Origin: JAKZRT01 sp047518005
GTDB taxonomy: Bacteria > Pseudomonadota > Alphaproteobacteria > Rhodobacterales > Rhodobacteraceae
Reading direction: 5' to 3'
Assembly (NCBI GenBank): GCA_047518005.1
Contig: JAKZRT010000119.1
Span: 1-5,525, forward strand
DNA: 5,525 nt
Shown here: positions 1-5,264 of the stretch, in pieces
Numbering within the stretch: position 1 is the first letter of the stretch
How the letters are laid out: each line of letters starts with the position of its first letter
Made by a program: the position numbers and the translations under genes
The notes under the pieces: generated by a model
What the model was told of the DNA's origin: nothing
What the model saw: the letters and a program-made list of their open reading frames with translations, nothing else
Databases searched by the model: none

Positions 1-17
1 GACGCGACCGACCGGCG

Positions 18-68
18 CCCTGTGGACAAGTGGACAGCCGCTCCGCGACCGACCACTTCCCCACAGGG
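18..68. repeat. Imperfect inverted repeat (hairpin) inside the IS end
   Basis: Arms at 18-33 (CCCTGTGGACAAGTGG) and 53-68 (CCACTTCCCCACAGGG) pair at 14 of 16 positions, with a 19-base loop. The motif GCGACCGACC also occurs twice here, at 4-13 and 45-54. No T-tract follows, so an intrinsic terminator is not clearly indicated. The hairpin may insulate the element or serve in transposition. Confidence 0.6.
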
Positions 69-87
69 CCAGAAACCGCAACAGAAG

Positions 88-123
88 CGGTCAACTCATA
101 TGGTACATAAACCGGTCAACTCA
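88..123 (+). repeat. Pair of 11-base direct repeats, CGGTCAACTCA
   Basis: Exact copies lie at 88-98 and 113-123, so their starts are 25 bases apart. The outer copy ends 14 bases before the presumed element boundary at 137. Repeats of this kind near the tips are the binding sites of the IS21-type transposase IstA; that function is inferred here from family knowledge. Confidence 0.6.
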
Positions 124-137
124 GAATGTTCTCGACA

Positions 138-268
138 CCCCAGAATTTGCCTGCCTCAAGCCGCGGTGGTTGGGTCGCTGCCGACAATGGGCAACTCGCG
201 CGCGCGAGAATGCGGCGCTTGACCCGGCACCGGTTTGGGCCGACAAATCGGATCATTCCGAGCCGTGA
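138..268 (+). pseudogene. 3' tail of an unidentified gene, cut by the IS end
   Basis: One frame (codons in register with 137) reads about 43 residues of plausible protein, ending ENAALDPAPVWADKSDHSEP and a TGA at 266-268. The frame is open back to the window start, but everything before about 138 is IS sequence, and there is no convincing start codon. I do not recognise the family. The TGA overlaps the Shine-Dalgarno sequence of the next gene, which is the usual arrangement inside an operon, so this was probably the gene upstream of the Rieske oxygenase. It could instead be chance open frame in GC-rich DNA. Confidence 0.4.
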
Positions 269-274
269 AGGGGG
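267..274 (+). promoter_or_regulatory. Strong ribosome binding site for the Rieske remnant
   Basis: GAAGGGGG lies five bases upstream of the ATG at 280. It decides the start: a TTG at 235 in the same frame has no comparable site, and the ATG at 280 is the only ATG before the Rieske motif. The site overlaps the TGA of the upstream reading frame, which supports an operon junction here. Confidence 0.7.
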
Positions 275-279
275 TGCCT

Positions 280-678
280 ATGCGACCGACCAAGGCAGAT
301 TTTGCGCACATCCGCGATGGCGTTTTTCGCGCTTGTTACAGCGTCTGCCAACACCGCGGCCACGCTCTGCTGAGCGGCGCGGGTGTGACTTCGCGCATCA
401 TGTGCCCCTATCACGCCTGGACCTTTCGCCTGGACGGGCGGTTCTTGCGCGCGCCAGAGACCGATAATCTGAGGGACTTCGACGGTGCCGATATTTGGCT
501 GCACGCGGCGCGGGTCGAGGACATCGCGCTGGTGCAAAGCGTGCAAATGGGTATGGCCTCGCCGGCCTTCAATCAGGGGCGGTTCGTCTGTGACCCAAGC
601 GAGTCGGGCAAGTCCGAACACTCGGTGGATCGTTTTCACGGGCTGGTTCTGGATGTCTATGCGGCCGCCGCACCATGA
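280..678 (+). pseudogene. Rieske-type oxygenase alpha subunit with the catalytic domain deleted
   Basis: The 132-residue product resembles the start and end of a carnitine/betaine-type Rieske oxygenase (CntA/GbcA-like) with the middle gone. The [2Fe-2S] site is complete: C23-x-H25 in VCQHRGHALLSG and C42-x2-H45 in CPYHAWTF. From about residue 71 the sequence is the family's C-terminal helix region, with motifs EDIALVQSVQMGM, QGRFVCDP and SEHSVDRFHGLVLD. Family members have roughly 370-420 residues, so about 200 residues carrying the two-His, one-Asp mononuclear iron site are missing between about 68 and 72. About 60 residues before the Rieske motif also seem absent. The reading frame survives both losses. 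Its TGA overlaps the next ATG (ATGA at 675-678). It cannot be a working oxygenase; a stand-alone Rieske mini-protein is possible but unlikely. Confidence 0.8.
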
Positions 679-1052
679 GCGTGCCGGCCGGGAACCTTGC
701 GTGTGCTGAGAACGTCGCCGGCACTTTTGCGGTGTCGAAATACGCGCTGCCGTTGATGCGCGCGATGGCGGCGGATCACGGCCCTGAAGGCGTTCGCGTC
801 AACGCGATCTGCCCGGACTATATCGACACGCCGATGATTGGGGCGTTTTTTCAAGGCGTCGGCACCGAGGGTGCGAACCGCACTGAGGTCGAGCGCCGTC
901 AGGCCGCACATGACGTGCACCCGCTGCGCACCATTGGCCGGCCCGAGGATCTGGCCAACTGGCTGGCCTCGGACGATGCGCGGTATGCCAACGGTCAGCT
1001 TTGGGTTCTGGATGGCGGGCTGAGCGCGCAAATCCAGCGGATACAGCTATGA
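675..1052 (+). pseudogene. Short-chain dehydrogenase/reductase remnant (C-terminal half)
   Basis: The 125 residues match the second half of a classical SDR: SKYALPLMRAMAADHGPEGV, RVNAICPDYIDTPM, and the C-terminal stretch GRPEDLANWLASDDARY followed by NGQLWVLDGGLSAQ. Classical SDRs have about 250 residues. The N-terminal Rossmann half, with the Gly-rich NAD(P) motif, the NAG motif and the catalytic Ser, is missing. The active-site YxxxK reads F18-A-V-S-K22, so the catalytic Tyr is Phe, a one-base change from TAT to TTT. From memory, the helix after K22 and the helix after GRPED look one and about three residues short. The ATG overlaps the Rieske stop and the TGA overlaps the BKACE start, so original gene ends may be kept around an in-frame deletion. 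The ancestor probably oxidised a beta-hydroxy acid for the BKACE. It is very unlikely to be active. Confidence 0.8.
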
Positions 1053-1981
1053 CCAAATCGGTCATCATTACTTGTGCGCCGACGGGCGGCATTCACACGC
1101 CCACCATGTCGCCGCACTTGCCCATTACGCCTGCCGAGATCGCCACTGCGAGCATCGAGGCGGCGCAAGCCGGGGCATCGATTATCCACCTGCACGCCCG
1201 CGATCCCGAAACCGGCAGGCCCGACCCGCGGCCCGAGACGTTTCAGCGGTTCTTGCCTGTGATCAAACAGGCGACCGACGCGGTGATCAATATCTCGACC
1301 GGAGCGGGTCTGGGCATGACCATGGACGAACGCCTGTTGGCGGCGACAACCGCCAGCCCGGAAATGGCCAGCCTGAACATGGGGTCGATGAATTTCGGGC
1401 TGTTTCCCCTCTTGGACAAATATTCCGACTGGCAACACGACTGGGAGCCTGAATTTCTGGGCATGACGCGGGATTTCATCTTTCCCAACACATTCGCCAT
1501 TATCGAATATGCCCTGAAAAATCTGGGCGAGGCGCATAACACGAAATTCGAGTTCGAATGCTACGATCTCGGCCATCTTTACAACGTCAAATGGTTTGTC
1601 GATCAGGGGCTGATCAGGCCGCCGTTTTTCATCCAGATGGTGTTTGGGATCATGGGCGGCATGGGCGCCGATCTGGACAACCTGATGCACTTGCACAAGG
1701 TTGCTGACCGGCTCTTTGGCGCGGAAAACTATGAATGGTCGGTGCTGGCCGCGGGGCGGCACCAGATGCCTTTTGCCACGCAGTCGGCGTTGTTGGGCGG
1801 CAACCTGCGGGTCGGGTTGGAGGACAGTCTTTATATCGGCAAGGGCGAGCTTGCGACTTCGAACGCCCAGCAGGTCGAGCGCATACGCAGCATTATCGAA
1901 AATCTTGGGCTGAGCGTGGCCACGCCCGACGAGGCGCGCGCCCGGCTTGGGTTGAAGGGCGGCGACCGGGTCAGGTTCTGA
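1049..1981 (+). CDS. Beta-keto acid cleavage enzyme (BKACE, DUF849 / Kce family)
   Basis: The 310-residue product is full length and appears intact. BKACE enzymes are cytosolic zinc enzymes that condense a beta-keto acid with acetyl-CoA and release acetoacetate plus a new acyl-CoA. The founding member acts on 3-keto-5-aminohexanoate in lysine fermentation, and others cleave dehydrocarnitine. Visible marks are ITCAPTGG near the N-terminus, zinc ligands H47 and H49 in IIHLHARDP, S83 in NISTGAG, and R254, E258 (third zinc ligand) and D259 in RVGLEDS. The TIM-barrel fold is expected from the family. The start at 1049 overlaps the SDR stop as ATGA; a GTG at 1001 would run deep into the SDR gene. 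There is no strong Shine-Dalgarno sequence, so translation probably depends on coupling. The Rieske and SDR neighbours suggest a carnitine- or betaine-like substrate, but the substrate cannot be read from the sequence. Confidence 0.92.
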   Translation: MTKSVIITCAPTGGIHTPTMSPHLPITPAEIATASIEAAQAGASIIHLHARDPETGRPDPRPETFQRFLPVIKQATDAVINISTGAGLGMTMDERLLAATTASPEMASLNMGSMNFGLFPLLDKYSDWQHDWEPEFLGMTRDFIFPNTFAIIEYALKNLGEAHNTKFEFECYDLGHLYNVKWFVDQGLIRPPFFIQMVFGIMGGMGADLDNLMHLHKVADRLFGAENYEWSVLAAGRHQMPFATQSALLGGNLRVGLEDSLYIGKGELATSNAQQVERIRSIIENLGLSVATPDEARARLGLKGGDRVRF

Positions 1982-1993
1982 CCGACCGGTCAG
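1978..1993. terminator. Hairpin between convergent genes, containing both stop codons
   Basis: CTGACC (1978-1983) and GGTCAG (1988-1993) form a perfect six-base stem around a four-base GACC loop. The stem holds the TGA of the BKACE gene on the plus strand and the TGA of the last pseudopilin gene on the minus strand. Only eight bases (1982-1989) separate the two genes. No T-tract follows on either side, so it is at best a weak or Rho-assisted two-way terminator. The function is inferred from position. Confidence 0.35.
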
Positions 1994-2469
1994 GGCGCGA
2001 AAATGAAGGTCCAGCTTGCGTAGGTCGGCGCGCCCTTGAAATGCTCGAGCCCCTCGGGAAAAAAGGCGTCTTTGTGGGGCCTGAGCGGGCTTGACGAGGT
2101 GACGCCGGGGATGCCACCCGCCCTGTCCAGAATTAGTGCCCAGTCGCCTCTGGTCACCGGATCAGCATAGAGCTGGCGAAGATGTCGCGGTGCGTCCGGG
2201 CGCGGATCATTGGCAAGCGTTTCCAGTGCCGTCGGCAGGACCGGGTTCTGGCCGCCCGCACGCCAGTACGAAGCGATCGCATCCCGATACGCCAGACCGC
2301 GAAAGATCAACTCGGCCTCGCGATTTCGTATCTGCGCGCGCTCGGACGGTAGAAACGCAACTTGGGCACCAATGGCCAGCGCCACCATGACAACAAGGAC
2401 AGAGACAAAGGTGTACCCCGCCTGCGCGCGCGCCTTAACGCCAGCTTTCGATGTCGGCTGCATCCGCAT
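1990..2469 (-). CDS. Minor pseudopilin, type II secretion-like, lacking Glu at +5
   Basis: The 159-residue product has a prepilin leader ending A-G18, followed by YTFVSVLVVMVALAIGAQVA, a hydrophobic helix of pilin type. Mature residue +5 is S23 rather than the usual Glu. The globular part carries RQLYADPVTRGDWALI, GIPGVTSSSP and a C-terminal YASWTFIFAP, a pattern I know from PulG-like pseudopilins of secretion clusters. Lack of Glu5 is the hallmark of the tip pseudopilin GspK, but this protein is about half the length of a classical GspK, so only a GspK-like role is suggested. The ATG at 2469 is preferred because GGAAGG lies five bases before it; a GTG at 2475 and an ATG at 2463 are alternatives. 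It overlaps gspG by about 35 bases and is the last gene of the operon. Confidence 0.75.
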   Translation of the reverse strand: MRMQPTSKAGVKARAQAGYTFVSVLVVMVALAIGAQVAFLPSERAQIRNREAELIFRGLAYRDAIASYWRAGGQNPVLPTALETLANDPRPDAPRHLRQLYADPVTRGDWALILDRAGGIPGVTSSSPLRPHKDAFFPEGLEHFKGAPTYASWTFIFAP

Positions 2470-2875
2470 TTCCACCTTCCAGACCGTCAGACCCGTATAA
2501 AACTATCTCGTAACCGCCGCTGCGGCCCGGCGCGCGATAGACATAGTCAGTCCCCCAAGGGTCCAACGGCACCTCTTTTCGCAGATAGGGGCCGTTCCAG
2601 GCCGAGGCACCGGGGTCGCCGCGCAGCGCTGCCAACCCCTGTTCGCTGGTCGGAAACTGGCCAACGTCAATCAGGTAGCTATCGAGCGCGGTCATGAAAC
2701 TTTCGATCTGGGTGCGGGCCACGGTTGTTTTCGCGGGGCTGATGCGCTGGTAAAGCAGCGGGCCGACAAAGGCCGCGAGAAGGCCAACGATCACCAGAAC
2801 TACCAAAAGCTCCATCAGGGTGAACCCAGCTTCGCCGTCACCTGCCTGCTTACCATTCGTCATACGGAACATCAT
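2435..2875 (-). CDS. gspG: Type II secretion major pseudopilin GspG
   Basis: The 146-residue product forms the pseudopilus shaft that rises from the inner membrane. After a short charged leader the prepilin peptidase site is A-G17 before FTLMELLVVLVIVGLLAAFV, with Glu at +5 (E22) for subunit docking. The rest follows the GspG pattern closely: TQIESFMTALDSYLIDVGQF, PTSEQGLAAL, WNGPYLRKEVPLDPWG (DPWG at 105-108), then the C-terminal loop DGLEGG (130-135) to D141, where the family binds calcium. Length is normal for the family. Translation starts at the paired ATGs at 2875 and 2872; GGGAAG at 2883-2878 sits two bases from the first and five from the second, so 2872 may be the real start. It overlaps the upstream pseudopilin gene by 26 bases. 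It looks intact. Confidence 0.92.
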   Translation of the reverse strand: MMFRMTNGKQAGDGEAGFTLMELLVVLVIVGLLAAFVGPLLYQRISPAKTTVARTQIESFMTALDSYLIDVGQFPTSEQGLAALRGDPGASAWNGPYLRKEVPLDPWGTDYVYRAPGRSGGYEIVLYGSDGLEGGNADAADIESWR

Positions 2876-3236
2876 CGCTTCCCACTTGGTTCGAGGCAGA
2901 TTTTACATCGAGAATACCACCGTCGTCATCGGTGACCAATGCCCATCCGGCATCGCGACCGGCGACCGGATCGTCGGGCACAAAGCGGATGTACCGGCCG
3001 ACAACCAACGCCCCGAGTTCATCAGGATAGGCCCCCTTGTCGGCAAAGTAGTCATCCAGCGCGCGGCGCATGACCTGCAAGTTCTCGCGCAGTGCCGCCT
3101 CTTCGGCACGGCGGATCGCGCCCGAGACATTGGGCACCGCCACCGCCGCAATCAGGCCGATGATCAGCAGAACAACCAAAAGTTCGGCCACGGTAAAGCC
3201 GCGTTCGCAACTACCAGCCGGCGATTTTGGTGCCAT
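2850..3236 (-). CDS. PulG-like pseudopilin, type II secretion-like cluster
   Basis: The 128-residue product has a 13-residue leader ending R-G13, then FTVAELLVVLLIIGLIAAVA with Glu at +5 (E18). A helix NLQVMRRALDDYFADKGAYP follows, then RYIRFVPDDPVAGRDAGWAL and GGILDVKSAS. That closing pattern (a DP motif, an aromatic Trp, then G-I-x-D-V-x-S) is usual in small PulG-like pseudopilins next to cohesin-type secretins. It probably joins the pseudopilus as a minor subunit; I cannot assign it to GspH, I or J. The start is secure because AGGGAGG (3249-3243) lies six bases before the ATG. That ribosome binding site lies within what would have been the 3' part of the preceding pseudopilin gene. The gene appears intact. 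Confidence 0.85.
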   Translation of the reverse strand: MAPKSPAGSCERGFTVAELLVVLLIIGLIAAVAVPNVSGAIRRAEEAALRENLQVMRRALDDYFADKGAYPDELGALVVGRYIRFVPDDPVAGRDAGWALVTDDDGGILDVKSASNQVGSDDVPYDEW

Positions 3237-3711
3237 TCAGCGCCTCCCTGTCCGTGGCCGCCCGCAAATCATAGACGTCTTTTCTGTCCCACGAAACCGG
3301 CACGCCCTGTTGTCCGTAGCCGATTAGCACTCAGTGCGCGTCAATCGGTGCGCCCGACCCAGCAAACGGGTTTTCGGGCAAGCGGCGCAGATAACGGCGC
3401 AGGCTGGTCCCACCCTCGGCGTCGGTCACTTTCATGCCCGCGACCAGCGCCTCGAGTGTCACCGGATATCCGTTATCGCTGACCCCGCGATCCGACGCCG
3501 AAAACCGGCCCGCGACCCAGTCGGCGTGAAACGCGTCGATACCCTGACGCGTGACGCGCAGGGTATCCTGGAGCGCGATCTCGGCGCGGCGTTGGCTTGC
3601 GGTCTGCGCAAAGGGAATTGCCGTTGCCGCCAGGACGCTGAGGATCACCATCACCACCAAAAGTTCGACCAGGGTCGAACCGGTCTGGCTTTTGCGCCGG
3701 TCGGTTGTCAC
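3211..3711 (-). pseudogene. Pseudopilin gene interrupted by one UGA (TGG to TGA)
   Basis: The first open part (3711 down to 3331, 126 residues) begins with GTG in a GTGA overlap with the secretin stop. It has a leader ending T-G11, then STLVELLVVMVILSVLAATA with Glu at +5 (E16), a helical stalk, and RRYLRRLPENPFAGSGAP. It stops at TGA 3333-3331, where this family should have a Trp. Reading on in the same frame gives 39 more residues, including VLIGYGQQGVPVSWDRKDVY and ALNGTKIAGW, then TAG at 3213-3211. This is just the C-terminus the family normally has (a DVYD motif, ending in Trp). The restored product has 166 residues and overlaps the next gene by 26 bases, like the following junction. A G-to-A change in the coding strand explains the stop. 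A truncated product may still be made; sequencing error is the other explanation. Confidence 0.8.
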
Positions 3712-5264
3712 CGCACCAGTATGCGCGAGTTGCGCAACGTCGTATTGCCCGGCAACCCCTGCGCGCCCCCGGCCCCGACCGCATTGCCGAAGATCAGATA
3801 CGACAGCCCCGGCGCTTTGCCGCGAAATTTGATCGTGGCGATCTTGCGGGTGCCGACGCCCGCGACTTGGGGGGTCAGTTCAAGCCGGATCAGGCCATTT
3901 TCGGCCTCGATGCTGAACGGCAGGTTGAAATCGCTCTGGACCGCCTCCACCGCGACCAGTTCCTTGCGGAACCGTATGATCGCCTGGCCGCTGGAGTTGG
4001 GCGGGAAGGCCCCGGCGGTGATGTTCACGTCGATGATCTCGCCTATGGCGGCGTCATAGGCGTTTTTGTCGAACGACAGGACCGGCTCGAATACCCCACC
4101 CGACGCACTTGGTTGTGACGGGGTCGGAGCAGGCACCGGAGTCGACGCAGCGCCGCTGAGGTCGAGGCGAATGGTCGGCACGTCGCCGTTGGCCTGTTGG
4201 GCCAGGAAATCGTTGCGGTTGATCGCACTGACACGGGTGCCAGTGCCCGAGAAAAACTCGGCCTCGGTGATCGGCGGCAGGTCGCGCGGGCGCACCACGC
4301 GCGGGGTCAGCGTCAGGATGATATCGGTACGTGACCCCTGCCCGTCGCGCTGACGGAAAAGCCGCCCGATCACCGGAATATTACCCAGGCCCGGAACCGA
4401 CCGGATCGTGTTGCGGTCTTCATCGCGGATCAGCCCGCCGATAATCGCGGTTTCACCGTCCTGCAGCAGCATCTTGGTCTCGATTTTGCGGGTGCCGATC
4501 ACATAGGCCGGATCATCGACCGTGCCGAGATTCTCACCAAGCGTGCTGACTTCGAGGCTCAGCTCGATGCCGACCGACGAGTTTAGTCGAACCTGCGGTT
4601 TGATATTCAGCCGGATACCGATGTCGCGGTATTCAAAGGTGGTCCTTGTGCCGCCGGTGGTGTCGATAACCTCGGAGGCCCTGAGCGGCACCTGATCGCC
4701 AACGTGAAATTTTGCCGCGGTGTTGTGCAGCGCCCGGATGCGCGGGCTGGCCAGCGTGCGGGCGTCGACATCCTGCTTGAATAACTGCAACGTGGCCGTC
4801 GGCAGCGACAGGGCGCTGGCACCAAGCGCGTCGCCAAATTCGTTGACCGGAAAGACGTCGCTGACCAGCAGGTCGGGCGGTGTGACGCTGATCGAGGTGC
4901 CAAAATCAAGCCCGAGCTGTTCGGACTTGGTGCGATTAACCTGAAGAACCTCGACTTCGATCACCACTTCGGCGGGGCGGCGATCTTTGACGTTGATCAG
5001 TTGGTCGGCCAGCAACAGCCGGTCGGGCGTGTCGCGCACGGTGATGGCGTTTTCCTCGATGTCCACCGACACAGTCTGAAGCCCGAGCGTCAGCGTCAGC
5101 GCGTCGGCGATGGTCTGTGCGTCACCTGAGCGTACGAAAAACGTGCGCACCAGATAATCTTCGTATTCAGCGCGTTTTCCGGGCGTATCATGGGCGATGA
5201 CAACCGAGTTTTTGCCCAGGCGGCGATAAAACGCCCGGTTGGACTTTAAACCTGGATCACGCAC
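3708..5264 (-). CDS. Secretin (GspD-like) with C-terminal cohesin-like domain, 5' end lost
   Basis: The product is the outer-membrane channel of a type II secretion-like system. Residues about 28-115 match a secretin N-domain (KRAEYEDYLVRTFFVRSGDA, then ENAITVRDTPDRLLLADQLI and EVEVLQVNR). The secretin core spans about 160-325 with VPGLGNIPVIGRLFR at 290-304 and ILTLTPRVVRP. A Pro/Ser linker (about 376-390) leads to a beta-rich module (about 391-518) resembling the cohesin domain found at the end of some GspD-like secretins. The signal peptide, any TPR segment and most of the first N-domain are missing, perhaps 200 residues. The GTG at 5264 is only the first start in an open frame; codons before about residue 7 come from the antisense of the neighbouring dehydrogenase gene. 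Without a signal peptide the protein should not reach the outer membrane. Its stop overlaps the next gene (GTGA). Confidence 0.85.
   Translation of the reverse strand: MRDPGLKSNRAFYRRLGKNSVVIAHDTPGKRAEYEDYLVRTFFVRSGDAQTIADALTLTLGLQTVSVDIEENAITVRDTPDRLLLADQLINVKDRRPAEVVIEVEVLQVNRTKSEQLGLDFGTSISVTPPDLLVSDVFPVNEFGDALGASALSLPTATLQLFKQDVDARTLASPRIRALHNTAAKFHVGDQVPLRASEVIDTTGGTRTTFEYRDIGIRLNIKPQVRLNSSVGIELSLEVSTLGENLGTVDDPAYVIGTRKIETKMLLQDGETAIIGGLIRDEDRNTIRSVPGLGNIPVIGRLFRQRDGQGSRTDIILTLTPRVVRPRDLPPITEAEFFSGTGTRVSAINRNDFLAQQANGDVPTIRLDLSGAASTPVPAPTPSQPSASGGVFEPVLSFDKNAYDAAIGEIIDVNITAGAFPPNSSGQAIIRFRKELVAVEAVQSDFNLPFSIEAENGLIRLELTPQVAGVGTRKIATIKFRGKAPGLSYLIFGNAVGAGGAQGLPGNTTLRNSRILVR

Larger units (their letters stand above)
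1..137. mobile_element. Terminal segment of a probable IS21-family insertion sequence
   Basis: This stretch has no gene of its own that I recognise, but it has the build of an IS21-type end. Two copies of CGGTCAACTCA lie 25 bases apart, as in the multiple terminal repeats of that family. Read from position 137 leftwards on the minus strand, the sequence begins TGTCGAGAACATTCTGAGTT, matching the family's habit of starting with TG and ending with CA. A long imperfect hairpin lies further in. The body with istA and istB would lie left of the window, so the transposase, the other end and any target duplication cannot be seen. Family assignment rests on pattern memory only. Confidence 0.45.

Noticed and set aside
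22..222. Possible 66-codon gene from a GTG at 22
   Set aside because: It starts in the IS hairpin, crosses the presumed element boundary and has no ribosome binding site or recognisable domain.
235..279. TTG at 235 as the start of the Rieske remnant
   Set aside because: No ribosome binding site precedes it, while the ATG at 280 has GAAGGGGG at ideal spacing; the extra residues do not resemble the family.
995..1762. Minus-strand open frame of 255 codons opposite the BKACE gene
   Set aside because: It is antisense to an intact, motif-rich gene, has no family features I recognise, and such long shadows are common in GC-rich DNA.
3331..3333. UGA read as Trp by an altered genetic code
   Set aside because: At least three other genes in the window end in TGA at family-typical C-termini, so a point mutation or base-call error is simpler.
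3160..3690. Near-identical short stretches around ACCAAAAGTTCG at about 3175 and 3656, and a variant at about 2800
   Set aside because: They encode the conserved ELLVV segment of pseudopilin leaders on the minus strand, so homology of the genes explains them; they are not a separate repeat family.
2820..4059. Plus-strand open frames of 220 and 241 codons opposite the pseudopilin and secretin genes
   Set aside because: Both lie antisense to clear secretion genes, lack recognisable motifs and have low-complexity Arg/Pro/Ala-rich translations typical of shadow frames.
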